This document shows positions 1-10,273 of a stretch of 44,955 nucleotides of DNA, piece after piece. Every line of letters begins with the position of its first letter. Positions within the stretch are counted from its first letter, which is position 1. The stretch comes from Haplosporangium gracile (taxonomy: Eukaryota > Mortierellomycota > Mortierellomycetes > Mortierellales > Mortierellaceae), in the NCBI GenBank assembly GCA_015499985.1, contig JAAAUF010000246.1:1-44955 (forward strand), given 5' to 3'. The notes under the pieces were generated by a model. That model did no database searches. It worked only from the letters and a program-made list of their open reading frames with translations, and was not told the DNA's origin. Position numbers and translations under genes: made by a program.

Positions 1-128
1 TTGTCTAACCTAACCAAAACTGCTGCCTTTTTGAATGTGTGTTCGTAAGGACACCCGTCTCTTCATCTCATATTCAATCCCCTTCTTCATTCATTCATTC
101 CTTCTCTCATTCGAGCAACCAACACACA

Positions 129-625
129 ATGGTCTTCACAAACAAGAGTTACGGAGTAGCCACACCCGCCGACAAATTCGCACAGGCAACAAAGAAACGC
201 CCCGTCCTCTACTTTGGTCTCCCCTTCCTTCTCACCGTCGTCGTCGGTTCCTTTGCTCTCTCGGAGCTCACCGCTACCAAATACAACGTCCACGACAACC
301 GCACCAAAGCCGTACGCTTTCATCCATATTTTTTTTTTTTTTTTGCCTTCTATCTTCAATATTTATATTGACTAATCACATCCCATCTGCTTTTTATATT
401 ATAACTTTTTATGATTAGATGACGAAGGAGGAAGGACTGAAATTGTCATCAAAGTCGAGGAGAAAGCTGGACCTGCAAGAGGAGTACTGGCGTCTGCAGG
501 CACAGGATGTTGATGACGATGACTGGGAAATTAAGCGGGTTGATTCACAGGCAGCACCCGGTGTTACTACTTCTCCTACCGCAACCTCTGCATCAGCGCC
601 AACGGCAGCATCAACAACAAAATAA
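129..625 (+). CDS. COX16: Cox16, cytochrome c oxidase assembly protein
   Basis: Two exons, 129-311 and 419-625, give a 129-residue protein. Cox16 is an inner-mitochondrial-membrane factor needed to assemble cytochrome c oxidase; in other organisms it acts on the Cox1/Cox2 assembly modules. Visible here: one membrane segment at about residues 28-47 (YFGLPFLLTVVVGSFALSEL), then the family pattern of a conserved K/R-Y stretch, LQEEYWRLQ, and DDDDWEIKRV near the C terminus. The length is close to the usual 100-140 residues. The intron (312-418) has a GTACGC donor, a CTAAT-like branch site at 372-376, a T-rich tract and a TAG acceptor. Both exons join in phase 0. The start is the first ATG that leaves the N-terminal segment intact. 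An Ala/Thr/Ser-rich tail of about 25 residues follows the conserved part. The gene converges on PPX1 with about 270 bp between stops. Confidence 0.9.
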
Positions 626-892
626 ATATTTACTGGCATCTTTTTCACTTATCTTTTCAAATTTCATTAGATGATGTGAATGACTTGACTGAATGAGTGA
701 TATGATAAGGATTGAACGTATGAGTGAATGAATGATATGAGTGAATGAATGCATGTGAATGAGTGGTACGAATGAAAGACAGGAGATAAATACATTGGGA
801 AGCTTCTAGTATTCTTCGTTCTAGACTAAAACAACAAAATAGAAACAATAGACGCAAAAGGAAATAGGGAAGAGAAGAGAACAGCGAATAAC

Positions 893-2206
893 TTAAAGGT
901 TGGAGGGTTGAGGAGACTCGGTGAGGAGCTTCTCGACCGAGGGCCAGATCTGCTTGCGTGTGCATGTGCTGTTATTCTGGAGGTACGCCCGCTCACCACG
1001 GCTGACAGATTCTTCGGTATCGATGATCGTCGTCCGTTCCAACTGCAGCTGAGTAATCCTCTCCATCTGTTCCGTAATTCCATGAACCTTCTTCGTCACT
1101 GGGTTGACAATTATTTGACGCTGGTATCCTCCGTTGCCCTCGCCTAGATCATCGGCCAACAAAACCATCGAGACATCCAAAGTCCTGTTGATTGCCCACT
1201 GCTGGATCGCCTTTTGCATGACCTCCTTGGTATCCCGCTTGGCGTACTTGTCCATCAAACCGATAACGCTGCTGATGCCGACCCTGACATCCTCCTTGGA
1301 CTTGTGGTGCGGGACGGTCCACTCCTTGTAGTCCTTTCTCAGGAGATCGTAGAACGAGAGACGGGAGGTGTCCTTGCGGGCATTGTCGATCCTGCGGAAG
1401 AGATCCCCCATCGACTCCCATCCGGTATAAGGGAAAATAAATTTGGCCATGGCCAAGTCTAGAGGCTTGACCTTTTTCATCTGAGGATTGAGGTCCTGGG
1501 TATCGATCAAAATGGGTCCCAGAAGCAGGCGAGCGACCTGCTGAACCCAGCTGGGTAGCTGTTCTCCGTTCTGTTCCTGATTCCTCTCCACCTGGCTCTT
1601 GAAGAAATGGTCCGTCACCAAACTCGAGCAAGAGCCAACCATCTCAATCCTATATGGATTGGCGGTAGCGTTGTAGATCCCCTCGTCCGCATGATGATCA
1701 AGCACACCCACAATCTTGGCGCGAGAGAGTGAAGCCATGCTACCCATAACCTCATTATGGTCGACCAGGAAAAGCGAGAGTCTGTCCCTGGCGACGAGTT
1801 TTTCGAGGATTGGCAAGTCGTCACGGAAGAAGAGGAGGTCGCTGTTGATGTGGTTGGTCTCGAGGACAAACTCGACGTCGGAGCGGAGGGTGAGGTCGAT
1901 TTTTGGAATGTTGATGAAGGGAAGGACGATCGCTTCCGGGTAAGCGTGTGAGTTTGTTAGGAAGAATGAGGTTGTTAACGCCGACACGATCGAGTCCATG
2001 TCTATTGGGAAAAAAAAAAAAAAAAAAAAAGACGCGTGAGGTTAGTTAGTTAGGTGAATAGAGAGTGTATACGGATGAATGAGACATACAAGTCGGCGTG
2101 CAATTGAATAATAGTTACCAGCGGATTCGTTTCCTGTGACGATGATGACATGGGAGTGTTCCTCAGAGTCGAGACGGGGGCGGATGGAAGCGAGGAAAGT
2201 GTCCAT
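893..2206 (-). CDS. PPX1: Exopolyphosphatase, DHH family (Ppx1-like)
   Basis: Exons 2206-2119 and 2001-893 encode 398 residues, against about 397 in yeast Ppx1. The enzyme removes terminal phosphate from inorganic polyphosphate. All DHH-superfamily metal-binding motifs are present in order: GNESADMDS (motif I, spanning the splice junction), LVDHNE (II), GVLDHHADEG (III, the DHH) and GPILIDT (IV). A DHHA2-type C-terminal half follows, with the family feature RGLDVSMVLL-like (here RTLDVSMVLL) and a terminal basic KQIWP segment. The intron (2118-2002) has a GTAACT donor and a TAG acceptor; the aspartate of ADMDS is split across it. I chose the ATG at 2206 because it reproduces the yeast length. 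An upstream ATG (2390) opens another frame, discussed under findings. The gene diverges from the G6PD gene across a 1.76-kb intergenic region. Confidence 0.92.
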
Positions 2207-3967
2207 GACGACGGGAGAGAAGCGGTAGGTATAGTCGTTGGAAGAGACAGCTTCTGGTGTTGCTGTTAAAGTACCGGTAGTCGAGGATGGTTGCTGAAAG
2301 GAGGGGTGCCTGAGGGAATGGAAACGAAGAAACAGACGACGTAACGAGAGCAAAAATAAGGACGAACAGGAGGAGACTGTTCTTTTGCATTGCAGTCATC
2401 ATAGTTATGTATGCACTGGGAGAGGGTCTGTGGGTAGCGAAATATGTTTGATCGGTCCAGTTAATTACTGGACTGTGGCAAAATGTATCACCTTTTGATT
2501 ATATCATAGAAAAGGTGTGAGGAGAACACACTTAAATACTTAAACAGGAAGGACAGAGGAGAGAGAAGGTAAAGACGGACAAGAAGGAGAGAGAGAAGGG
2601 AAAACAGAGTAATGGGTGCAATTGAACAGAGAAAAACAAAGAATAAAAATGAATCAATTGACAAGCAAGAGGTATGGAAAAGGGTGAAAAAGGAAGTAAA
2701 TTGATATCAGAAATGAAGGAAAGGCGAACAATGGAATTGTGGTGAAAAGGGATAGAAAGGATGAAGAAGAAAAATCAAAAGAAAAAAGAACGCAGATACG
2801 TGGATTATAAAAAAAAGAAGAAGAAGAAGTTATCGTCGAAGGATCATAAATAGGAAACGAAGTATGAAGCAGGCAACAACAACCAGAAAAAAAAAATAAT
2901 GTAATTCGGCATAGTAAAATACACAAAAGGTTTCGCAATCCTCGAGAACCAAACGGCAAATAAAAAAAGGGAGGGATAATGGAATGGGAGTTGGACCCAA
3001 GAGGCTTCTTCCTTCTGGTTCCTCTTTTTTTTCTTTTTATAAGGAGGTTTAACGATGCATTGGAGCTCACTCACACGATATTTCCTTTCTTACCTGGTCT
3101 TTCTTATGCCAACACCATACATATTCATAGATTACGTACAGGGATGAGTCTTTACAATACGCGTCTGTCTCTTTTTGTACATGTTGACCGTTAACATGAG
3201 TGTTGGTAAACATGGGAAAATAAACAAGGTTATGTGTGATCGGAGTGATAAAATCAGTCTTTCTTCCTCCTCTTACTCTGCCCGCGTGGATTTAATCACA
3301 GTGATCAGGGTACAAATCCCAAAAAGGGCAACGCGAAAGAAGGACCAAGCGAGTGACAGCGAGTGAGTGAGCGAAAAAAAAAGAAAAGAAAAAAAAGAGA
3401 AAAAAACAATGGTGACTGCTTGTTGATCACATCACGTCGCTCTCCTCGCTCTGATTCACGACTGGCAAATGGCGTTTGGGAGGGAGGACCATTCATTTTC
3501 ATTTTACTTTGGCCTTGCTTCATTATTCACAGCAGGAAGCCATTTGTTTACCCTGTGAGTCGACGGTTATTTATGCTCGTCTTCTCTTTTGCTCATTTTC
3601 TTTTTTTTTTTCTTTTTTCTTTCTTCTTTTTTTGTTCACCACCCTTTTAACACACACACATACACACACACACATACACATTCTCTACAACACACAGCTA
3701 CATAGCATACTCTTTTGACACGAACACGTTGTCTTCATTAATCATCCGTCTATCTCCCTCTCAATACACAAGCACACAAGAGACAAGACACATACTCGCT
3801 ACCCCGCAATTTTCTTTGCAAATTCGCTTTTCCACGCTCTTTCCCTTTTTTACTTCTTTCTTTTTTCTTTTTTCATCTCGTATCTACTTTTTTCATCTTT
3901 TCTTCTTTTCATCACATTCACTCACACTCAACACTCATTCACTCATATACATATATACACGGCCGAC
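2207..3967. promoter_or_regulatory. Divergent intergenic region between PPX1 and G6PD genes
   Basis: This 1.76-kb stretch separates two divergently transcribed genes, so it should hold both promoters and leaders. I see no coding region in it. The PPX1-proximal half is purine-rich on the + strand (pyrimidine-rich for PPX1). The last 400 bases before the G6PD start are very C/T-rich, with T runs at about 3600-3635 and a CA/TA-rich microsatellite at about 3651-3680. This pyrimidine-rich leader style recurs before most genes here. No specific factor site could be assigned. Confidence 0.4.
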
Positions 3968-6900
3968 ATGACCTCTGGAAGACCCGCCTTTACTATCATT
4001 GGCAAGTGAACCTCTTCCTTCACTATCCTTCACACCTACTCTCACATGCATATTGACTTGAACATAGCTGCGCGGACCTGAATACAGGTCTCCCTAAACA
4101 ACAACGAGCACTGCAACATCCAAATGCAACTCCTGCATCGAGAAATGCCTCTCTAACCTATGACCCCTTTTGCTTCATTCCCCTTCCCCTTCTCCCATCC
4201 GCCCATCGATCAACCCCTACCATGCGAACATGATCGCCCAAAAAATAGTTCTCGGTGCGTCGGGAGACTTGGCCAAGAAGAAGACATTCCCAGCCCTGTT
4301 TGGCCTCTTCCTCCACGGACACATTGCACCAACCACCAGAATCGTCGGCTATGCGCGCACCAAGATGGACCGCCCCGACTTTCTCAAACGCATCTCGCAG
4401 CACATCAAGAACACAACCACGCCCAAAGTCAAGACCATGCTGGATCAGTTCTTGGATCAGTGCACCTATGTCTCGGGCGTCTACGATCAGGACTCTGGTT
4501 TTCAGGCTCTCGAGCAGGAGTTGCAGCGGGTCGAGAAGGAAACAAAGACTCACGACAGACTGTTCTACATGGCCTTGCCTCCCTCGGTCTTTATCCCTGT
4601 CGCCAATGGGTTGAAGAAGAACTGTTATACACCCAAGGGAATCAATCGCCTGATTGTCGAGAAGCCCTTTGGAATGGACCTCGAGAGCTCCCGTACGCTG
4701 TCGAAGGCCTTGGGCGCCCTTTACCGAGAAGACGAGGTAAGGAATTCCTTTCTTCATCTTGCTTTTTTTGTTGGTCTCCTCCCCCGTTAGTTCTCTCTTT
4801 CCCCTTGGAACATCCGTGTTTTTTTCAATTGCTTTTTTTGCGTTATTTTTCAGGGACAACGAGAGAAAAGAGTGGGGTGAGGATGTAACAGATAGAAGGA
4901 AGAGGGGAAGAGTTAATGACGAGTGGCGTGTTAACGACAAAGGAAAGAGCAAGAGAGGTTGCCAGCGAAGCGATCGGTTCGATCGTTGAATGGTTCACAA
5001 TCAATCGTGTATGGGGACTGTGGGACATTTTGTTGTTACTTTCCTTGTTGGTGCTTTGCCCTGTGCCACACAGGATAATGTTTTTTGTTGGGAATGCATT
5101 CATTTACTCATACAAGGACACTGCAATCACACGTTCTCTTGTCTCTTGTTCCCTTTTTATCAAACTTTTTTTTTGTGTCTGTCCCCTTTGACATGCATAC
5201 AAACAACAAACACGCTTATTGGATTTCATTGGTCATGTCAATGCGGGGTCGGTTGAGAGTTAGTTTTTTGTTGATGTTGTTCAACAAAAACAGGCAAAAC
5301 GGGGAAAAGGGAAAGAGGGAAAGGAAAGGGGGCGACTATGAACATACGTCCATTGGGCGAATCGTATGACCCATTGGATAAACACACACATTATCCATAC
5401 ACACACACAGCGCACACGCAAACGTACAAGAGAGGGTATGATGATGATGTTGATGGTATGTGCTGATAAATCTTGGACCAGAGCTGGATAAACGTTCACT
5501 TAAGTGTGCGCAGCGCATGTTCATCAACACTCGATCGTTGCCGGTGAAGAGGAGCGGAGGGAGAAGAGACTGTCTGCGCAGAGTGACAAAGAGGGAACAA
5601 AAGGCTCACTATCCAGCCTGATCAACATCAACATCATCGTCGTTCAACTTCATTTGTCAGGGTTGCGTGTTTGTCCACTTATTGGGGGCAGAGGGTCAAA
5701 AGAAGAGATAATGGGAGATCGCAATGCGATATTTTGAATTTGTTAAACTGACGTGATCGGTCGTGATCTGGCTTTACTTGACGTGACTTATTTGATTGCG
5801 CTCGACTTGATTGACAAAACGCACACGTTCTCTCCAGGAGACAAGGAGACAAGGGGAGAAGGGCGTGGAACCCATTTCTGGGCTTTAATTTTTTTTTTCT
5901 TTCTATTTTGTTTTTGTCTGGGTTATTAATCTCCTTTGATGAAAGAAGACGAAGGAAACGGCACTCACTGGGTTGGGGGATGGAATGGTATGATATGGGT
6001 GAGAGAGGGGACTGGGGAAGAGGAGATATAGGATGGTTCATGGATGAGATCTTATTCTCTCCTTGTATCGATGCAGATCTGACAGTCAAGGACAGAGCAA
6101 CAGGAGTGGAGTCGATTGTTGTGATAGTTGTGATTTTGATCTGATTGTACGAAATGGGCATCCACTTCTTTTTCTTTCTCTTCGTTGGGGAGCAGTGTTC
6201 AGAAGCAAGCGAGAGAGAATAAGAGAACAGATGGTGCGGTCTAAAGTTCAGCCTCAACCCTCTGATGATTTGCGAGCACATATGGAGAGTGAGGAGGTGA
6301 TAAGCCCAATTGGTAATAGAGTGGGGAGGGTGAGGGCATCTTTCTTGTCCTCAACATACACTGGCACTGGTGAGATAAGCACCATAAAAGGGACAACGAG
6401 TGGACAGGACAACATTACTATAGCATGGCTCAACAAGACGGCGATCGCTTCATTTTTTTATTTTTCTGTGGGGTGGGTGTAAGTGGTGGAGTAAGTGAGG
6501 AAAAGGATGGCGACTGATTAGGGGGACGAATCTGATTGGCGCGATTGTCAATATATCCACTGTGTTTGCCATGTTTAATCACTTGTATAAGAGAGAGAGA
6601 GAAACGAGATAACAGATACTTGCCAGGGGGGAGGGGGGAGGGGGGAAGACATCGCGTCAGATCTGAACTTGCTCTTGCTCTCCCTTGACTGCCGTTGCAC
6701 ATACACCTACACATACACACCGCACAAAGCCCATAGTCACATACCTACGTTCGTTCAACTAACATATGATTCCCTCACTCTCCATCAATGAAAAAAAAAA
6801 CATAATAGATCTACAGAATTGACCACTACTTGGGCAAGGAGATGGTCAAGAACATCATGATTCTGCGCTTCACCAACCAGATCTTTGGCTCCTGCTGGGA

Positions 6901-8052
6901 CCGCGACCATATCTCCAATGTCCAGATCACCTTCAAGGAAAAGATCGGCACCGAGGGCCGTGGCGGCTACTTTGACGAGTTTGGCATCATGCGCGATGTC
7001 ATGCAAAACCGTATGTCTCTTTCTCTTTGTATCTTTCTTGGTGTTTAGGCGTTATGTTGTGTGGACGCTGATATTGATGTGAATGCTGATACTTCTTGCT
7101 TTTTTTTTTTTTTTGTTTCTCATTCGAATTGAATGATAATAGATTTATTCCAGATCTTGTCGTTGATTGCCATGGAGTCACCAGCCTCATTGAACGCCGA
7201 GGACATCCGCAACGCCAAGGTACACATAGACTTTCGCACACATTCTTATCAAGGTGCTTGTCATTACTAGCTCTCCAAACATACTAACGTGTCTCTACTT
7301 AATTTCAATACAACTCATAGGTCGATGTGTTGCGTCAAATCCCCCCAGTGGTCGAGTCAGAGGTCCTTTTGGGCCAGTACGGCAAGTCTGAGGACGGCTC
7401 CCTCCCCTCATACCTCGACGACGAGACCGTCCCCAAGGGCAGCAAGACCGCTACCTTTGCCGCTGCAGCCTTCCATATTCACAACCCACGCTGGGAGGGC
7501 GTCCCCTTTGTGCTCAAGTGTGGTAAAGCGCTCGACCAACAAAAGGTCGAGATCCGGATCCAGTTCAAGGACATGGGCTCGAACCTTTTCCAGAAGGACG
7601 TTGCCGCCCGTAACGAGCTCGTCATCCGTGTCCAGCCCGAAGAAGCTGTATACTTGAAGATGACCCAGAAGTTACCTGGTTTGGGCATGGAGACCGTGAT
7701 GTCGGAATTGGACCTCTCTTACGCTTCGCGGTTCACCAACTTGTCGGTCCCTGACGCGTACGAGAACTTGATCCTGGATGCGATTATGGGCGAGCAATCC
7801 AACTTTGTGAGGTCCGATGAGTTGGATGAGGCCTGGAGAATCTTCACACCTGTGTTGCACAAGATTGATCGCGGACAGGTCCCTGTGGAGGTGTACCCCT
7901 ATGGATCGAGGGGTCCTAAGCAGCTGGCCGAGTTTGTAGGCCGGTTTGGATTCGAGAGGCATTTGCAGTCCTATTCTTGGCCTGAGACTTCGCAGGCTGC
8001 TGTTGCTTCTGCCTCGACCTCGTCCTCGTCCTCTGCTGATAGCAAACTGTAA
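3968..8052 (+). CDS. ZWF1: Glucose-6-phosphate 1-dehydrogenase with C-terminal SKL
   Basis: Five exons (3968-4001, 4249-4736, 6809-7010, 7143-7219, 7321-8052) give 510 residues. The enzyme catalyses the first, NADPH-producing step of the oxidative pentose phosphate pathway. Visible: the NADP-binding turn GASGDLAKK (residues 14-22), EKPFG, the active-site signature RIDHYLGKE (residues 177-185, catalytic His in DHYLGK) and the conserved block [16 protein letters not shown] (here [12 protein letters not shown]). All junctions keep frame. The first intron (4002-4248) starts GCAAGT, a GC-AG intron, and its removal restores [13 protein letters not shown]. The second intron (4737-6808) is 2,072 nt, yet the flanking residues LYREDE and [11 protein letters not shown] join without loss. 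The Ala/Ser-rich tail ends in Ser-Lys-Leu, a canonical PTS1, so at least part of the protein is probably peroxisomal. An ATG at 4230 inside intron 1 is in frame and could give a shorter form. Confidence 0.95.
4002..4248 (+). other. GC-AG intron 1 of the G6PD gene
   Basis: The donor reads ATTG|GCAAGT and the acceptor ATAG|TT. The exon-1 terminal G joins TT to form the Val of IIVLGASGD, exactly the strand expected before the G6PD nucleotide-binding loop. No GT donor nearby gives this join. A CTAAC motif lies at about 4153-4157. Retention of the intron would stop translation after 13 codons (GGC AAG TGA), although an in-frame ATG at 4230 remains available downstream. Confidence 0.75.
4737..6808 (+). 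other. 2,072-nt intron 2 of the G6PD gene
   Basis: The donor is GAG|GTAAGG and the acceptor AATAG|ATC, phase 0. Other introns in this window are 68-247 nt, so this one is about ten times longer. It holds two identical TGACGTGA sites (5749-5756 and 5779-5786), a G-rich run at 6626-6645, and a minus-strand reading frame of 200 codons (6281-5679) with basic, Ser/Pro-rich, low-complexity translation. I do not accept that frame as a gene. No transposase or reverse-transcriptase-like sequence was recognised. Confidence 0.85.
6626..6645 (+). other. Three G6 runs, potential G-quadruplex
   Basis: The run is G6-A-G6-A-G6 on the coding (RNA-like) strand, 163 nt upstream of the acceptor of the long G6PD intron. 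Three runs of six can supply the four or more short G tracts a quadruplex needs. Confidence 0.7.
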
Positions 8053-9320
8053 ATTTCTTTTTTTTTTTGTAACAGAGTAGTATGAAGAGGAGGGTGTGCA
8101 TTGTACACCATGGCTTTGACACAGTTTCTAATTTTCAGCTCGTAGGGTAAATTTTTTTGTAAATAATGGTATATGGAACATCACAAACTTTTACATCTGC
8201 AAGAAAAAAATAATATATGTATGACTATTGGAATTGTGCACTACATACATTACGGCAGTGGGCGAGCATGTCCGGACAATCAAAGGGGACAGATCTCATT
8301 TGGTCTCTAGTGTTTCTGCGCCAGTAATCTTTGCTCGTTGCAGATAAGGTTGCATTGCTTGATCAAAGAGATGTTGTGCTTGACTATTGAGAGATAGATA
8401 GCAGAAAAGGTGTAGAGGGGTAGAGGGGTGGAGGTATGTATGTGAGTGAGTGAGTGAGTGAGTGCATCAGGAGTAGTGTTTTGAGTCGATATAGGTTCAA
8501 AGCATGAGGAGAATTGATTTTTTATTTCGCCTGGCATGGATTGGACAGTGATGGTGAGGCCCATAGCAGCGACCAGGGCGCCGAAGACGCGTGTGGAGCA
8601 GTGGGGGACACAGGTACAGCTCCTGTGTCCCCTACTACTCTCGCGTCGCTTGAGTGTGAGAGTTACTAATGTTCCTATTATTCATTCTTGTTCATGTCTC
8701 TCTTACGTTTTGATTCCTTAATGCGAGATTAACATAGGCAGCACTGTTCAATAATTCAACACAGCGGAAAAATAAGCCTAATTCGACTTTAACTGGCCCA
8801 CGACTCACATTTCAATTTTACCACTCCTACTAACCTGTAAGAGCACCGCCCTGGCTTAGGAACGAGAAGAGTAAACTCATTCACAGAAACATAGCCTGCC
8901 TGTGACCCCGACAATGGTCTCGGGCTGGCAACTTAGGTACAGCTGCCGACAATCTTCATTCGCCCCTTGGGTCGTCCTCTTAGTTATTTCGTCCCTTGCT
9001 GCTGTTAGTGACAAAAACGAGAGCAGTGCTCAAATTGAATCCACTCAGAACGCGTCCATAGTCTTATGTGATTTTTCTAGAATTTATCACAATCCAAAGG
9101 CGGAAATGAGTTGAGTCATGCATGTGTAGGATGCAGACCTTGCAAAAATACACCAACGCCGACTTGGAACGGATCCTTTGTCAAGGAATGTACACCGGAC
9201 TCTTCCCTCGTCCTTTGGTTCACCATAAAAGAGTTACTGTCGATACTGTAGCCACCGTAAACCCAGAGATCATCATCCATCACGCTCCTCTTCGTTTTCA
9301 TTCCTTGATTCGTATATTCC
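8053..9320. other. Intergenic region after the G6PD gene
   Basis: No firm gene. Contents: the 3' region of G6PD, a TGAG-rich microsatellite at about 8441-8464, the hairpin at 8600-8636, and a 66-codon frame starting at ATG 8914 (ends 9114). That frame has a hydrophobic stretch (PWVVLLVISSLAAVS) but no recognisable family. It may be chance, or a remnant of a secreted or membrane peptide gene. Confidence 0.4.
8600..8636. repeat. 15-bp inverted repeat (hairpin)
   Basis: Arms 8600-8614 and 8622-8636 are complementary over 15 bp with one mismatch, separated by the 7-nt loop TACAGCT. The inner 11 bp (GGGGACACAGG / CCTGTGTCCCC) are perfect. It lies about 550 bp after the G6PD stop and outside any gene I can support. 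Confidence 0.8.
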
Positions 9321-9868
9321 ATGCGTCTCCTCCCTCTCACCCTAGCTGTCCTTACCAACTCTATCACGACCCTGGCATTTTCTCCATTTTTCGTCGACCC
9401 AACAGGACGCAGATACACTACAATCGCAGCAAGGCCAGGACCTATTTATCATTGGGAAGTCGACAACCTTCCCTCATTCCTGTCTCACCTCCAAGGCCCT
9501 CTCCATCTCACCCAGAGCCTGGGTTATCGCCATAAACAGTTCAACATTGTACGTAATCCATCGGACACGATTCCTTTATCTTGCGGTCTTTATATCCTGA
9601 CATGTGCAACCCTGAGTATGGTATCTCGATTGGTCGTGGTAAGTGCTTCAGGTTCCGGTCGGACAAGTGGCACAATGTGATGCAGGTTGTGCGCGTCACC
9701 TCCAAGGACAACAGCGTGCGGGATGGGTATCTAACGGTGTGTCTTGAAACAAGCTACCAATTCGAGCCGAGAGTCTTGTCTTGCTCGAGCGCAGATACAA
9801 TGCCAACAGAGATTTCGTCGTTCTTTGATGGCCATGATAAGAACTATCAGACACCCATAAACCAGTGA
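9321..9868 (+). CDS. Small putative secreted protein, unknown
   Basis: Exons 9321-9548 and 9617-9868 give 159 residues. I do not recognise a family. The N terminus looks like a signal peptide: MRLLPLTLAVLTNSITTLAF, with a hydrophobic core and likely cleavage near residue 20. The mature part begins SPFFVDPTGRRY. Exon 2 supplies three cysteines (GKCFRF, TVCLET, LSCSSA) and an acidic/Asp-rich end. The proposed intron (9549-9616, 68 nt) has the canonical donor GTACGT and acceptor GAG, and joins phase 0 to phase 0. Without splicing, the frame would continue past the donor into a second unconvincing reading. The intron model is the weakest part of the call. It could be a lineage-specific secreted effector-type protein or a decayed gene. 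Confidence 0.5.
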
Positions 9869-10273
9869 ATCGGCTGGAAGGGCTTCAAGTGGCCAGCAGT
9901 ATGTGGAATTAAAATTTGTCTTAAATGAAGTATATGCGAGCTTGAATTCTTCCCTGACGTTTCAATCTTTTTTTAATAATGGCTGGGAAGAAAAACACGC
10001 TTTTGGGCATGCCGACTCTCTTGTGTCTCTGGANNNNNNNNNNGTGTGACTTTTTTTTTTTTTTCTTGTGCATCCTCACCCACTTCTTTCTTTTTCACGC
10101 CTTCTCTCTCTTTAAAACACTTACACTTGCAGGCATCGTCTTGAGCCGCATTTCACCTTTTCCATCCTTACCTTTTTTCCCGCTTCTTCAGAAAAAACAC
10201 ACACAGGCATTCACGCCCTTCAGTACTCGCGAAACACGCTCTAGCAAACACTCGCACGCACACCGTCCACGCC
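9869..10273. other. Intergenic region containing an assembly gap
   Basis: The ten N bases at 10034-10043 mark an assembly gap whose true length is unknown. On the right it is followed by a T16-type run and a C/T-rich leader running to the nucleoporin start. No gene is visible, but sequence may be missing. Confidence 0.9.

Noticed and set aside
2042..2353. PPX1 starting at the TTG at 2353
   Set aside because: TTG is an unlikely start in a fungus; the in-frame ATG at 2206 gives the expected length of about 398 residues.
5679..6281. 200-codon minus-strand frame inside the long G6PD intron, as a nested gene
   Set aside because: It starts with ATG, but the translation is basic and Ser/Pro/Lys-rich with no domain, and it lies in purine/pyrimidine-skewed sequence that keeps frames open by chance.
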